DNA of 64,000 bases from Microbacterium sp. nov. GSS16 (GCF_028198145.1 NZ_CP116338.1:2356001-2420000); one strand, 5' to 3'. Shown: positions 11,339 through 23,184, numbered from the stretch's first letter. Numbers and translations are program-made. Notes: generated by a model not told the origin, from the letters alone.

Positions 11339-12436
11339 TCAGGCGCCGACGGGTACGGCGGAGACCGTCGTGTCGATGGTGAACTGCCCGAGCACGCGCG
11401 TGCCGACATAGATGACCGCGCTCTGGCCCGGCGCCACCCCGTCGAGCGGCACCTCGGGCACGACGCGCACACCGCCGTCGGTGACGTGCACGCGAGCGGG
11501 AACGGGCTCGGCGTGCGCTCGGATCTGCACCTCGCAGGCGAAGTCGGCCGACTCGGGTGCAGCACCCGCCCACGAGAAGCGCTCCCCTGCGATCTCGGCG
11601 ATCGCGAGGGCCTCCTTCGGACCGACGACCACCGTGTTCGACACCGGCCGCACCTCGAGCACGAAGCGCGGCTTGCCGTCGGGAGCCGGCACACCGAGGC
11701 GCAGTCCCCGTCGCTGGCCGACGGTGAAGGCGTGGGCGCCGTCGTGACTGCCCACCACCTCACCGCTGCGGTCGACGATCTCGCCGGCCGCGGTGCCGAC
11801 CTTCTCCGCCAGCCAGCCGCGCGTGTCGCCGTCGGGGATGAAGCAGATGTCGTGGCTGTCGGGCTTCTGCGCGACGGTGATCCCACGGGCCGCGGCCTCC
11901 GCTCGCACGAGCGCCTTCGACGGTGTGTCGCCGAGGGGGAAGTAGGTGTGCGCGAGCTGCTCGGCGTTCAGCACGCCGAGCACGTATGACTGGTCCTTCG
12001 CGGAATCCGACGCGCGATGCAGCTCCAGTCCTGCGGACCCGTCGACGAGCGTCGCGTAGTGACCGGTGCAGACCGCATCGAAGCCGAGCTCGATCGCCCG
12101 CTCCAGCAGGGCGGCGAACTTGATCTTCTCGTTGCAGCGCAGGCAGGGGTTGGGAGTGCGACCTGCCTTGTATTCGGAGATGAAGTCGTCGATGACGTCG
12201 TCGCGGAAGCGCTCCGAGAAGTCCCACACGTAGAACGGGATTCCGAGCAGGTCGGCCACGCGCCGGGCATCCAGCGCGTCCTCGACTGTGCAGCAGCCGC
12301 GGCTGCCCGTTCGCAGCGTGCCGCCGGCGCGGGACAGCGCCAGGTGCACGCCGACGACCTCGTGGCCCGCGTCGACGGCGCGAGCCGCCGCCACGGCCGA
12401 ATCGACACCGCCGCTCATCGCCGCAAGAACTCGCAT
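11339..12436 (-). CDS. mnmA: tRNA-specific 2-thiouridylase
   Basis: A 365-aa PP-loop enzyme that adenylates the wobble uridine of Lys, Glu and Gln tRNAs and inserts sulfur to make s2U34. The PP-loop [11 protein letters not shown] sits at residues 8-18; the two catalytic cysteines are in [12 protein letters not shown] and [15 protein letters not shown]-terminal beta-barrel domain completes normal length. The ATG at 12436 lies 7 nt after a TAGACT hexamer and directly precedes RVLAAMSGG. Immediately upstream and co-oriented is a cysteine desulfurase, the probable sulfur donor. Confidence 0.96.
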   Translation of the reverse strand: MRVLAAMSGGVDSAVAAARAVDAGHEVVGVHLALSRAGGTLRTGSRGCCTVEDALDARRVADLLGIPFYVWDFSERFRDDVIDDFISEYKAGRTPNPCLRCNEKIKFAALLERAIELGFDAVCTGHYATLVDGSAGLELHRASDSAKDQSYVLGVLNAEQLAHTYFPLGDTPSKALVRAEAAARGITVAQKPDSHDICFIPDGDTRGWLAEKVGTAAGEIVDRSGEVVGSHDGAHAFTVGQRRGLRLGVPAPDGKPRFVLEVRPVSNTVVVGPKEALAIAEIAGERFSWAGAAPESADFACEVQIRAHAEPVPARVHVTDGGVRVVPEVPLDGVAPGQSAVIYVGTRVLGQFTIDTTVSAVPVGA

Positions 12437-12443
12437 GGTCTCC

Positions 12444-12449
12444 AGTCTA
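12444..12449 (-). promoter_or_regulatory. -10 element of mnmA (leaderless)
   Basis: TAGACT on the minus strand, 7 nt before the ATG at 12436, so mnmA can be transcribed apart from the desulfurase gene upstream. Confidence 0.5.
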
Positions 12450-12474
12450 CGAGTGCTCGCCTGGGCGGCTCCCG

Positions 12475-13629
12475 TCAGCGTGAGGCTCGCGCGACGGCAT
12501 CCGGGATCGTGGCGAGCACCGCCTCGACATCCGCCGCAGTGGACGTCGAGCCCAGTGTGAACCGCAGCACGCTTCGCGCGTCCTGCTCGCTGCGACCCAT
12601 CGCCATCACCACGTGCGAGGGCTCGGCGACGCCGGCCTGGCATGCCGAGCCGGTGGATGCCGAGATGCCGGCCATGTCGAGCAGGAACAGCAGGCTCTCC
12701 CCCACCGTCCCCGGGAACAGCAGATGCGCGTTGCCCGGCAGCCGATTCGCCGGATCGCCCAGCAGCGCCGCCGTTGGCACCGCGGCCAGGACGCCCGCGA
12801 CGAGGCGGTCGCGCATAGCCGCGAGCCGGGCGCTCTCGCGCGTCCGCTCGGCTTCGGCCTCCTCCAGCGCGGCGGCGAGGGCTGTCGCCCCCGGGACGTC
12901 CTGCGTGCCGGCACGCAGACCGCGCTGCTGCGATCCGCCGTGCAGCAGCGGAGCGATCCGCGCGCCGCGCGAGACGACCAGCAGGCCGGTTCCGACGGGC
13001 GCGCCGATCTTGTGCCCGGCGATGCTCATCGCCACCAGACCGGCATCGACCGGGGCGTCGCCCCTCAACCCGCGGAACACGACCGGCAGGTGACCGAAGG
13101 CGGAGACGGCATCGAGGTGCAGCGGAACGCCCGCCGTCCCCGCCGACCGGCTCAGTGCGGCCGCGTCGTTGACGGTGCCGACCTCGTTGTTCGCGATGAG
13201 AGCGGTTGCAAGGGTCGCGCCGGCCAGGGCAGCGGTGAACGCCGACACGTCGATCCGGCCGAGCGCGTCCACGCGCACCGGGCGGACGTCGGCTCCCTGG
13301 CGCTGGAGAGCCGAGACGGTGTCGATGGTGGCGTGGTGCTCTGCGTCGGGCAGCACGATCGCTCCGGCGTCCGTGGATCGGGAGACCCACATGCCGTGCA
13401 CGGCCGTGTTGATCGACTCGGTGCCGCCCGAGGTGAACACGACCTCTATCGGGTCGCAGCCGATGACGGCGGCGGCGCGCTCGCGCGAGTCCTCGAGCAG
13501 ACGGCGGGCGGCCTGACCCGCGCCGTGCGTAGACGACGCGTTGCCGACGATCTCGGACGCGGCGATCCACGCGTCGCGCGCTGCGGCGCGCAGCGGCGTC
13601 GTCGCCGCGTGATCGAGATAGTGCCGCAT
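12475..13629 (-). CDS. cysteine desulfurase (NifS/IscS family)
   Basis: A 384-aa PLP enzyme that takes sulfur from L-cysteine as an enzyme persulfide. Family hallmarks are the N-terminal [11 protein letters not shown], the [14 protein letters not shown] segment, the PLP-binding lysine in [14 protein letters not shown] and the catalytic cysteine loop [16 protein letters not shown]. It is 38 bp upstream of mnmA on the same strand, the common actinobacterial pairing for tRNA thiolation; a wider role in Fe-S assembly is possible, but no scaffold gene is near. The ATG at 13629 lies 6 nt after GAGAAT. Confidence 0.92.
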   Translation of the reverse strand: MRHYLDHAATTPLRAAARDAWIAASEIVGNASSTHGAGQAARRLLEDSRERAAAVIGCDPIEVVFTSGGTESINTAVHGMWVSRSTDAGAIVLPDAEHHATIDTVSALQRQGADVRPVRVDALGRIDVSAFTAALAGATLATALIANNEVGTVNDAAALSRSAGTAGVPLHLDAVSAFGHLPVVFRGLRGDAPVDAGLVAMSIAGHKIGAPVGTGLLVVSRGARIAPLLHGGSQQRGLRAGTQDVPGATALAAALEEAEAERTRESARLAAMRDRLVAGVLAAVPTAALLGDPANRLPGNAHLLFPGTVGESLLFLLDMAGISASTGSACQAGVAEPSHVVMAMGRSEQDARSVLRFTLGSTSTAADVEAVLATIPDAVARASR

Positions 13630-13635
13630 CCTGCC

Positions 13636-13641
13636 ATTCTC
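13636..13641 (-). promoter_or_regulatory. -10-like element of the cysteine desulfurase gene
   Basis: GAGAAT on the minus strand, 6 nt before the ATG at 13629; weaker match than its neighbours. Confidence 0.35.
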
Positions 13642-13715
13642 CCACCGCCGCCCTCTGCGGGACTGAGAGTCACTGCGCACGGGACGCAGATTCACCGTCG
13701 ACGGACCGCCCCGTT

Positions 13716-13721
13716 TAGGCT
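13716..13721 (+). promoter_or_regulatory. -10 element of glgX (leaderless)
   Basis: TAGGCT, 7 nt before the glgX ATG at 13729; TTCACC at 13691-13696 is a possible -35 with 19-bp spacing. Confidence 0.45.
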
Positions 13722-13728
13722 GTTGCCC

Positions 13729-15798
<2,070 letters not shown>

Positions 15799-15817
15799 CG
15801 CCCACCATCAGGCACGG

Positions 15818-15823
15818 TACATT
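15818..15823 (+). promoter_or_regulatory. -10 element of glgE (leaderless)
   Basis: TACATT, 6 nt before the GTG at 15830; suggests that glgEB have their own promoter besides read-through from glgX. Confidence 0.4.
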
Positions 15824-15829
15824 CGAGGT

Positions 15830-17914
15830 GTGGCAGCACCGACAGCACGTGACTCTGCGGGTCTGAGAAGCCCCGCCCAGATCCCTCTGCGCCCTGCCGC
15901 TGAGACGACGCATGCCCCCGGCCTCAGGGCCGGGCGGATCCCGCTCTTCTCGCCGACACCGCATGTGCCCCAGGGGTACCCGGCGAAGGCCTTCGTCGGC
16001 GAAGCCGTGCCGTTCGGTGTCGTGGCCTTCCGCGAAGGGCACGATCTCATCGGCGTGCATCTGCGCCTCTCCGCTCCGGACGGGCGTGAGACGCTGCACC
16101 GCCTCGACGCGCTCGACGACGGCACCGACCGCTGGCGCACGACCGCCGCGCTCGACCTCGCAGGCGACTGGCGCTACCGGTTCGAGGCGTTCTCAGATGA
16201 CTTCGGCACCTGGGCGCACGCCGCCGACGTCAAGGCGCTCGCCGGCGTCGACGTGCCCGTGATGTGCGCGCTGGGCGTGCAGCTGCTCGCAGCTGCCGCC
16301 GCCGAAGGAGACCGGCCCTCCACCGAGGCGCGCATCCTGAAGGCCGCGGCGACGACGCTGCGCAGGGCTCAGAAGACAGCGGATGCCGAGGCGCTGCGCA
16401 CCGTCGCCGTCGACGGCACCCTGCACGACGCCTTCGCCGCTCGCCCGCTCGCCGCGCTCGGATCGGTCACCGACTGGCTGCCCCTGCGCGTGGAGCGTCG
16501 ACGGGCGGGTGTCGGCGCCTGGTACGAGTTCTTCCCCCGCTCGGAGGGTGCGGTGCGCCGCAAGGACGGCACCGTGAAGAGCGGCACGTTCCGCACCGCG
16601 GCGCGGCGGCTGCCGGGCGTGGCCGGGATGGGCTTCGACGTGGTGTACCTCGTGCCGATCCACCCGATCGGGGCGACCAACCGCAAGGGTCGCAACAACA
16701 CGCTCACCACCGAGCCGGGCGATCCGGGATCGCCGTACGCGATCGGCTCCGCGGACGGCGGGCACGACGCCATCCACCCCGAACTCGGCACCGAGAAGGA
16801 CCTGCGCTTCTTCATCCGCGCCGCGGCGAAGGAGGGCCTGGAAGTCGCCCTCGATCTCGCGCTGCAGGCGTCTCCCGATCACCCCTGGGTGGACGAGCAT
16901 CCGGAGTGGTTCACGACCCTCCCCGACGGCACGATCGCCTACGCCGAGAACCCGCCGAAGAAGTATCAGGACATCTATCCGATCAACTTCGACAACGATC
17001 CGGCCGGCAGCTACGCCGAGATGCTGCGCGTCGTCATGCACTGGGTCGCGCTCGGGGTGAAGATCTTCCGCGTCGACAACCCGCACACCAAGCCGCTGCA
17101 GTTCTGGGAGTGGCTGATCGCCGAGGTCAACGCCGCAGACCCCGATGTGATCTTCCTCGCCGAGGCGTTCACCCGTCCCGCCGTGATGCGCGCGCTGGCC
17201 GCCGTCGGCTTCCAGCAGAGCTACTCGTACTTCACGTGGCGCAACACCAAGGCGGAGCTCGAGGAGTTCCTCACCTCGGTGTCGCAGGAGACGAGCGACT
17301 ACATGCGCCCGAACCTCTTCGTGAACACGCACGACATCCTCACCGAGTACCTGCAGTACGGCGGACAGGCGGCCTACCGCATCCGGGCGTGCATCGCGGC
17401 GACCGCGGCTCCGATCTGGGGCGTGTACGCGGGGTACGAGCTGATCGAGAACGTGGCCAGGCCCGGGTCGGAAGAGAACATCGACAACGAGAAGTACGAG
17501 TACAAGTTCCGCGACTGGGAGGGTGCTGAGCAGCGTGGTGAGTCACTCGCGCCGCTGCTGCGGCGTCTGAACGAGATCCGTCGCGAGCATCCGGCTCTGG
17601 GGCAGCTGCGCAACTTCTCTGCGCACTGGAGCGACGACGACGCCGTGCTCGTCTACTCCAAGCACCTGGATGCCGCCTTCACCGGCACCGGGCACGCCGA
17701 CACCATCATCGTCGTGGCGAACGTCGACCCGCACTCCGTGCGCGAGACGACCGTGCACCTCGACACCACGGTCTGGGGCATCGAACCCGGCGACGCGTTC
17801 GAGGTCGAGGATCTGCTCACCGGGGCAGTCTGGACCTGGACAGACCACAACTATGTGCGACTCGACGCCTTCGCCGAGCCCGTGCACATCCTGAAGGTGA
17901 AGGAGCGATCATGA
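15830..17914 (+). CDS. glgE: alpha-1,4-glucan:maltose-1-phosphate maltosyltransferase
   Basis: A 694-aa GH13_3 enzyme that transfers maltosyl units from maltose-1-phosphate to the non-reducing end of an alpha-1,4-glucan. The catalytic set is visible: nucleophile Asp in KIFRVDNPHTKPLQF, general acid Glu in FLAEAFTRPAVM, and Asp in VNTHDILTEYLQ. The N-terminal Ala/Pro-rich 35 residues are probably disordered. No treS/pep2 or glgC/glgM gene, the usual makers of maltose-1-phosphate, is in this window, so the donor must be supplied from elsewhere. GTG 15830 follows a -10 hexamer by 6 nt; the stop overlaps the glgB start by 4 bp. Confidence 0.95.
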   Translation: MAAPTARDSAGLRSPAQIPLRPAAETTHAPGLRAGRIPLFSPTPHVPQGYPAKAFVGEAVPFGVVAFREGHDLIGVHLRLSAPDGRETLHRLDALDDGTDRWRTTAALDLAGDWRYRFEAFSDDFGTWAHAADVKALAGVDVPVMCALGVQLLAAAAAEGDRPSTEARILKAAATTLRRAQKTADAEALRTVAVDGTLHDAFAARPLAALGSVTDWLPLRVERRRAGVGAWYEFFPRSEGAVRRKDGTVKSGTFRTAARRLPGVAGMGFDVVYLVPIHPIGATNRKGRNNTLTTEPGDPGSPYAIGSADGGHDAIHPELGTEKDLRFFIRAAAKEGLEVALDLALQASPDHPWVDEHPEWFTTLPDGTIAYAENPPKKYQDIYPINFDNDPAGSYAEMLRVVMHWVALGVKIFRVDNPHTKPLQFWEWLIAEVNAADPDVIFLAEAFTRPAVMRALAAVGFQQSYSYFTWRNTKAELEEFLTSVSQETSDYMRPNLFVNTHDILTEYLQYGGQAAYRIRACIAATAAPIWGVYAGYELIENVARPGSEENIDNEKYEYKFRDWEGAEQRGESLAPLLRRLNEIRREHPALGQLRNFSAHWSDDDAVLVYSKHLDAAFTGTGHADTIIVVANVDPHSVRETTVHLDTTVWGIEPGDAFEVEDLLTGAVWTWTDHNYVRLDAFAEPVHILKVKERS

Positions 17915-20118
17915 GCTATCTCGAAGACGTCTCTGCGTCGGCGGAGTGGATCGCGGTGTCGCAATCCACCCATCACGATCCCCACGCCGTGCTCGGAGCG
18001 CATCCGCGCACCGATTCCGTGGGACGCACCACCACCGCGATCCGCGCACGCCGGCCGTTCGCCCGCGCTGTGCAGGCGGTCTTCGATGACGGGTCGCGAC
18101 TCGACCTCGCACACGTCGCCCACGGGATCTGGGAGGGCACCCACAGCGGGCCTCCTGTGGCGTACCGCCTTGCGACGACCTACGAGGACGGCGAGGAGAC
18201 GATCGCCGGCGACCCCTATCGTCACCTCAGCGCGGTCGGAGAACTCGACATCCACCTCATCGCCGAGGGGCGCCACGAGCGGCTGTGGGAGGTCCTGGGG
18301 TCGCACCCGCGGGCCCTGGACGGCGAGCAGGGCGTCGACTTCGCCGTGTGGGCTCCGAACGCCGGGGCGGTGCGTGTGGTGGGCGACTTCAACGGCTGGA
18401 ACGGCGAAGGTCACGTGATGCGCTCGATGGGCGGCAGCGGCGTCTGGGAGCTCTTCATCCCCGATGTTCCCGTCGGCGCACGCTACAAGTACGAGATCCT
18501 CGGTGCCGACGGGCACTGGCGACTCAAGGCCGACCCGATGGCCCAGCAGGCGGAGCTGCCGCCCGCGACCGCGTCCGTCGTCACGTTGAGCGCCTACCGC
18601 TGGAACGACGAGTCGTGGCTGCGCCGCCGAGCCTCGGCGCATGCGGTCGCGCAGCCGATGTCGGTGTACGAGGTGCACCTCGGATCCTGGCGCGGCGGCC
18701 TCACCTATCGCGATGCGGCGGATCCGCTGATCGAGCACGTCCTCGCGACGGGTTTCACGCACGTGGAGTTCATGCCCCTCGCCGAGCATCCGTTCGGCGG
18801 GTCGTGGGGCTATCAGGTGAGCGGCTACTACGCGGCGACGAGCCGGTTCGGCACCCCCGACGATCTGCGTTATCTGATCGACCGCCTGCATCAGGCGGGC
18901 ATCGGCGTGATCATGGACTGGGTGCCTGGCCACTTCCCCAAGGACGAGTTCGCTCTGGCGCGCTTCGACGGCACCGCGCTGTACGAGCACGCGGACCCGC
19001 GGCGCGGCGAGCATCAGGACTGGGGCACCCTGGTCTTCGACTACGGCCGCAGCGAGGTGCGCAACTTCCTCGTGGCCAACGCCCTGTTCTGGCTCAGCGA
19101 GTTCCACATCGACGGGCTGCGCGTCGACGCCGTCGCATCGATGCTCTATCTCGATTACTCGCGCAAGGCGGGCGAATGGGAGCCGAACATCCACGGCGGC
19201 CGGGAGAACCTCGAGGCCATCCACTTCCTGCAGGAGGTCAACGCCACCGCCTATCGGCTGCACAAGGGCATCGTCATGATCGCCGAGGAGTCGACCGCCT
19301 TCCCCGGCGTGACCGCCCCCACCGACCATGCCGGACTGGGCTTCGGTTTCAAGTGGAACATGGGCTGGATGAACGACTCGCTCGAGTACATGAAGCGCGA
19401 CCCGCTGCATCGCTCGCACCACGAGGGCGAGATGACGTTCTCGTTCGTCTATGCCTTCGGCGAGAACTACATGCTGCCGATCAGCCATGACGAAGTCGTG
19501 CACGGCAAGGGAAGCCTGGTATCGCGCATGCCGGGCGACCACGCGCAGAAGCTCGCGAACCTGCGCGCCTACCTGGGTTTCATGTGGGGCCATCCCGGCA
19601 AGAAGCTGCTGTTCATGGGTCAGGAATTCGGTCAGATCGGCGAATGGTCGGTAGACCGCGAGCTGGACTGGTGGCTGCTCGACCAGCCGTCGCACGCTCA
19701 GCTGCAGCAGCTGGTGGGCTCGCTGAACGCCACGTACCGCGCGCACGCGCCGCTGTGGGAGCGCGACAACGACGGCTCGTCGTTCTCGCGTCTGGGCGCT
19801 CCCAGCTGGGACCCCAGCGTGATCGCCTTCGAGCGGAGGGATGCCCATGGCGGCCGCCTCGTCGTCATCTCCAACTTCGCGGGCGTGACGCGCACCGGAT
19901 ATCGCCTCGCGCTGCCGGTCGAGGGATCCTGGCAGGAGGTGCTGAACACGGATGCCGCTGTCTTCGGCGGGCACGACGCCGGCAACCTCGGCATGATCAG
20001 CGCGCACAGGGAGAGTGACGACGACCCTGCTGTCGCGACCGTCACGCTTCCCGCGCTGTCGACGCTGTGGTTCCGGTACCAGCCCGACCCGCACCTGCCG
20101 ACACCCAGCCACTGGTGA
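17911..20118 (+). CDS. glgB: 1,4-alpha-glucan branching enzyme
   Basis: A 735-aa GH13_9 branching enzyme that cuts alpha-1,4 chains and re-attaches them by alpha-1,6 links. An N1 domain, then the CBM48 domain (FAVWAPNAGAVRVVGDFNGW), then the barrel with MDWVPGHFPKDEFALARFDG, the nucleophile in GLRVDAVASMLYLDYSR, the acid in MIAEESTAFPGV and PISHDEVVHGKGSL. Normal length and order. Its ATG overlaps the glgE stop (ATGA), so the two are translated together, matching GlgE-GlgB acting alternately on one polymer. A strong terminator follows. Confidence 0.97.
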   Translation: MSYLEDVSASAEWIAVSQSTHHDPHAVLGAHPRTDSVGRTTTAIRARRPFARAVQAVFDDGSRLDLAHVAHGIWEGTHSGPPVAYRLATTYEDGEETIAGDPYRHLSAVGELDIHLIAEGRHERLWEVLGSHPRALDGEQGVDFAVWAPNAGAVRVVGDFNGWNGEGHVMRSMGGSGVWELFIPDVPVGARYKYEILGADGHWRLKADPMAQQAELPPATASVVTLSAYRWNDESWLRRRASAHAVAQPMSVYEVHLGSWRGGLTYRDAADPLIEHVLATGFTHVEFMPLAEHPFGGSWGYQVSGYYAATSRFGTPDDLRYLIDRLHQAGIGVIMDWVPGHFPKDEFALARFDGTALYEHADPRRGEHQDWGTLVFDYGRSEVRNFLVANALFWLSEFHIDGLRVDAVASMLYLDYSRKAGEWEPNIHGGRENLEAIHFLQEVNATAYRLHKGIVMIAEESTAFPGVTAPTDHAGLGFGFKWNMGWMNDSLEYMKRDPLHRSHHEGEMTFSFVYAFGENYMLPISHDEVVHGKGSLVSRMPGDHAQKLANLRAYLGFMWGHPGKKLLFMGQEFGQIGEWSVDRELDWWLLDQPSHAQLQQLVGSLNATYRAHAPLWERDNDGSSFSRLGAPSWDPSVIAFERRDAHGGRLVVISNFAGVTRTGYRLALPVEGSWQEVLNTDAAVFGGHDAGNLGMISAHRESDDDPAVATVTLPALSTLWFRYQPDPHLPTPSHW

Positions 20119-20120
20119 AC

Positions 20121-20160
20121 GAACGAGCGCCCGGCCCTGAGGGGCCGGGCGCTGTCGTTC
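20121..20160. terminator. bidirectional terminator after glgB
   Basis: Perfect 12-bp stem (20126-20137 with 20142-20153), TGAG loop, extended by GAACG/CGTTC at its base beyond a 2-nt bulge. Sits between the convergent glgB and thioredoxin-like genes. Confidence 0.85.
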
Positions 20161-20175
20161 CAGCGCTGCGCTGCG

Positions 20176-21123
20176 TCAGAAGAGCAGCGAGGTGAGCCTT
20201 GTGCGCGCGGCGGTCACGCGGGGATCGGTGGCGCCGATGAGCTCGAACAGCTCGACCAGCCGCTCGCGGATGCGGGTGCGGCCGTCGGAGTCGGCCGCGG
20301 TGAACAGGTCCAGCAGCCTGCCGAACGCGTCATCGACATGGCCGCCCGCGAGGTCGAGGTCGGCCACCCGGAACTGCGCGTCGACATCCGTGGGCGCGGC
20401 GGCCGCCGCAGCGCGAACCTGCTGCAGGTCCAGACCCTGCACCCGGTGCAGCAGCCGCACCTGACCGAGTCCTGCCTTCGCGTCTTCGTCACGGGGGTTC
20501 TCGGCCAGAGCCTTCTCGTACGCGCTGATCGCGCGGGCGTAGTCGCCGGCTTCGATGGCCTCGAAAGCCTCCGCGTGCAGCGGCGGCATGGGCGCCGGCT
20601 CATCGGCGTCGGCCACGGGAGCGTCGTCGTCGCCGTACGGCACCGATCCGGTGACGCCGTTCTGCGCGGCGACCTCCAGCAGACGCGCGAAGACCTCACG
20701 CACCTGCTCCTCGGGCACCGCACCGGTGAACATCGGAACGGGCTGTCCGCCGATGAGCGCGACGACCATCGGGATCGACTGGGCGCGGAACGCCTGGGCG
20801 ACCTGCGGGTTGGCGTCGACGTCGACCTTGGCGAGCACGACGCGTCCGCGCTGCTCACGGGTCACCTTCTCGATGATCGGGCTGAGCTGTTTGCAGGGCC
20901 CGCACCACTCGGCCCAGAGATCGACGACCACCGGAACGGAGCGCGACAGCTCGAGGATCTCGCCGAACGACTGGTCCGTGACGTCGACGACGACGTCGGA
21001 CGCGCCATCGCCGGGGGCGGCCGGGGCTGCCGCACCCGACGGCGCCTGGGCGGCGGCCGGGCGGTTGCGCAGAGAGGAAAGATCGACGGCGCCGCGCAGC
21101 GCGGCAGCGGAGATATCGGTCAC
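20176..21123 (-). CDS. thioredoxin/TPR co-chaperone-like protein (YbbN/CnoX type)
   Basis: A 315-aa protein with a disordered Ala/Pro-rich N-terminus (about 1-43), a thioredoxin fold with an intact CGPC redox site (residues 74-77 in WAEWCGPCKQL), then an acidic linker and a C-terminal helical region with tetratricopeptide-like repeats (FEAIEAGDYARAISAYEKAL ...). This is the architecture of YbbN/CnoX, which guards proteins from oxidative damage and hands them to chaperones; that role is by family. The GTG at 21123 overlaps the stop of the membrane-protein gene upstream (GTGA), so the two are co-translated. Confidence 0.85.
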   Translation of the reverse strand: MTDISAAALRGAVDLSSLRNRPAAAQAPSGAAAPAAPGDGASDVVVDVTDQSFGEILELSRSVPVVVDLWAEWCGPCKQLSPIIEKVTREQRGRVVLAKVDVDANPQVAQAFRAQSIPMVVALIGGQPVPMFTGAVPEEQVREVFARLLEVAAQNGVTGSVPYGDDDAPVADADEPAPMPPLHAEAFEAIEAGDYARAISAYEKALAENPRDEDAKAGLGQVRLLHRVQGLDLQQVRAAAAAAPTDVDAQFRVADLDLAGGHVDDAFGRLLDLFTAADSDGRTRIRERLVELFELIGATDPRVTAARTRLTSLLF

Positions 21124-23003
21124 TGGTTCACCTTCACACTGAGGAGGTCCTGATGGTAGGCGAGCAGACGGATCTGCTCCTTGGAGCCCTGCGCGGGCAC
21201 GGAGAAGAAGAGCTGGATGCCGTAGGTCGTCGTGAAGCCCTTCGCCGACTCCTTCACACCCGTCAGCACGCTCGCCTCCTGATTCTCCCCGATCCTGATC
21301 ACCGCGTCAGCCGACGTCGGCGTGATCGTCTCGATGTCGTCGACACGCACGGCGACTACCGCACCGCTGCCCAGCGTGGCGAGGGAGAGAGGAGTCTCTT
21401 CAGGCGCCGTCATGTCGAACGCGACCGCCGACGTGGTGTCGGCCTGCTTCTCTTTGAGGCCGGTGAGGATGGCGGTGCGGCTGTCGCGGATGCTCTGCGC
21501 GAGTTTCTCGGCAGTCGCGTCGAATCGGCCGGCGAACTCGTTCTTGTCGCCATTGTCGACGAAGTCGGAGAACGCCTCGGCCAGCTGCTCCGGGGCGAGC
21601 GCCAGGAACGGCGAGTCGGCCGGGATGCGGGTGGTGCCGAGCCAAGCCGGAGCGACGTCGGGGAACTCCGACGCGGCGGGCATGTCGGCCATCTCGGAGA
21701 TGCGGTAGTTCGACCAGGGGTCGTCCTGCGTCATCGTCAGCAGCACTGGCGCCGCAGTGTCGTCCTTCTCCGAGACTGTCAGAGCGAGCACCGAGCGCGG
21801 CCAGCTGTCGGTCGCCTCCGGAAGCAGGATCTTGACCTTGTCCCGCGGTGCGGTCAGCGGCTCGGTGCGCTCGGCGATCTTGCCGCGGAGCGCGTATTCC
21901 GTGCGCCGGCCCTCCAGCACGGGGCCCGCCAGACGCGTCTCTGCACGGGCGATGTCGAGATCCGTGTCGGCCTGCTGCACGACCTCGGCGATCTCGGAGA
22001 CGATGCGCTGACCCTGCTTCTTCGTCACGACCGGGGGCTTCTGGTCTTCGGGTGTCACGACCGTCGGCGTGGGGGTCGGCGTCGGGCTCTGAGCGCCGAA
22101 CTCCGGCCAGGATTCCGCCGTGCAGCCGGTCGCGAGCACGGCGGTCAGGGTCAGCGCGGGCAGGCCCAGGGCCAGGCGCCGTCGCAGTGCGTTCCGCTGC
22201 GTGCGGCCGGAGGGCCGATCGTCCGCGGCGGACGCGCCTGCGGGCGCATCGGTTCTATCGGTCGCTGCGCCGTCGGGATCGGCTGCCGGCGCGTCACCGG
22301 GCTCGATCGCCTCGCGCCGCGGCGCGCCCTGCATCTCGATGGGCTGCGTCTCGGGCAGCGGTCCTGGGCCCTTGCGCAGCGGGCCGCGTCCGCGCCGCTG
22401 ATGGCGGATCGCCAGGATGTAGAGCACGAGACCTGCGAGCAGAAGGACGCCGCCGGCGGTCATCAGCGGACCAGCCAGCGGTGTGCGGGTGTCGACACCC
22501 CAGCTGATGACGACGTCGTCGGGCGCGGGCTCGACGCCGTCGCGGGCGATGAGCACGCTGTGGCCAGGCGTCAGCTGCATCTCGGTGATGAGGTAGTCCT
22601 CGTCGACGAACGAGTCCAGCCACAGGTCGGATCCTGCCGGGTTGCGCCCCGAGGTCTCGCCGCCTTCGGTCGGTGTCTGCTGCGGCGCCACCGTCTCGCT
22701 GACCGGCTCGTCGCCCTTCCCCAGGGTGACGCTGGTGTAACTCGTGTCGGACAGCCACGCCTCGGCGTCGGCGGTGCGTGCGTACGCGACGAAGATCTCG
22801 CCATCGTCGCGCACGAGCAGGGTCTGCAGACCCGGGTGCGCACTGAGCACCTCGGCATCGACGAGCAGATAGGGCTGCGGCTCGTCGGCCGAGAGCGCCA
22901 TCGTCTGCTCTGTGGGTCCCATGAAGATGGTGCGCTGGGCGATCCCGGCTCCGATGAGAACCGTGGCCAGCACGAAGGCCACGACGGCCCATACGAAACG
23001 CAC
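21120..23003 (-). CDS. three-helix membrane protein with internal lipobox-like site, unknown function
   Basis: A 627-aa protein I do not recognise. It has an N-terminal helix (residues 3-23), an extracytoplasmic-looking domain (24-177), a second helix (178-199, GGVLLLAGLVLYILAI), a charged Pro/Ala-rich loop (200-273), and a third helix (276-293) preceded by RRR and ending LATGC, like a lipoprotein signal. A Thr/Pro linker and a Glu/Asp-rich domain of about 320 residues follow. The outline is that of a two-helix membrane protein fused to a lipoprotein-like domain. No frameshift is seen. It overlaps the thioredoxin-like gene by 4 bp. Confidence 0.8.
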   Translation of the reverse strand: MRFVWAVVAFVLATVLIGAGIAQRTIFMGPTEQTMALSADEPQPYLLVDAEVLSAHPGLQTLLVRDDGEIFVAYARTADAEAWLSDTSYTSVTLGKGDEPVSETVAPQQTPTEGGETSGRNPAGSDLWLDSFVDEDYLITEMQLTPGHSVLIARDGVEPAPDDVVISWGVDTRTPLAGPLMTAGGVLLLAGLVLYILAIRHQRRGRGPLRKGPGPLPETQPIEMQGAPRREAIEPGDAPAADPDGAATDRTDAPAGASAADDRPSGRTQRNALRRRLALGLPALTLTAVLATGCTAESWPEFGAQSPTPTPTPTVVTPEDQKPPVVTKKQGQRIVSEIAEVVQQADTDLDIARAETRLAGPVLEGRRTEYALRGKIAERTEPLTAPRDKVKILLPEATDSWPRSVLALTVSEKDDTAAPVLLTMTQDDPWSNYRISEMADMPAASEFPDVAPAWLGTTRIPADSPFLALAPEQLAEAFSDFVDNGDKNEFAGRFDATAEKLAQSIRDSRTAILTGLKEKQADTTSAVAFDMTAPEETPLSLATLGSGAVVAVRVDDIETITPTSADAVIRIGENQEASVLTGVKESAKGFTTTYGIQLFFSVPAQGSKEQIRLLAYHQDLLSVKVNQ

Positions 23004-23055
23004 GAATCAACTCCTTACGTGACCGGGCATTCGCCGCCGGTCCGCTCGACGTTTC

Positions 23056-23061
23056 AGACTA
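23056..23061 (-). promoter_or_regulatory. -10-like element upstream of the membrane protein gene
   Basis: TAGTCT on the minus strand, about 50 nt before the ATG at 23003; no convincing -35. It lies inside GTTTC-n8-GAAAC, a small inverted repeat. Confidence 0.25.
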
Positions 23062-23154
23062 GCGAAACCACCTGGGCGTTGCCCACGAAGCGCGGCGTGC
23101 GACGGGGCCGCGCGTGCTGCGGCCCGTCGCGGGGGCGCCGAACCGAGCAGCAAC

Positions 23155-23160
23155 TAGGAT
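23155..23160 (+). promoter_or_regulatory. -10-like element upstream of the AI-2E family gene
   Basis: TAGGAT, 24 nt before the ATG at 23185; the leader holds an AGGAGAG Shine-Dalgarno. Confidence 0.35.
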
Positions 23161-23184
23161 CATCGCAGGTCGATCAGGAGAGCC

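Noticed and set aside
12613..13728. N-terminal extension of glgX by about 370 codons
   Set aside because: Antisense to the cysteine desulfurase gene; GlgX homology starts at 13729, where a -10 fixes the start.
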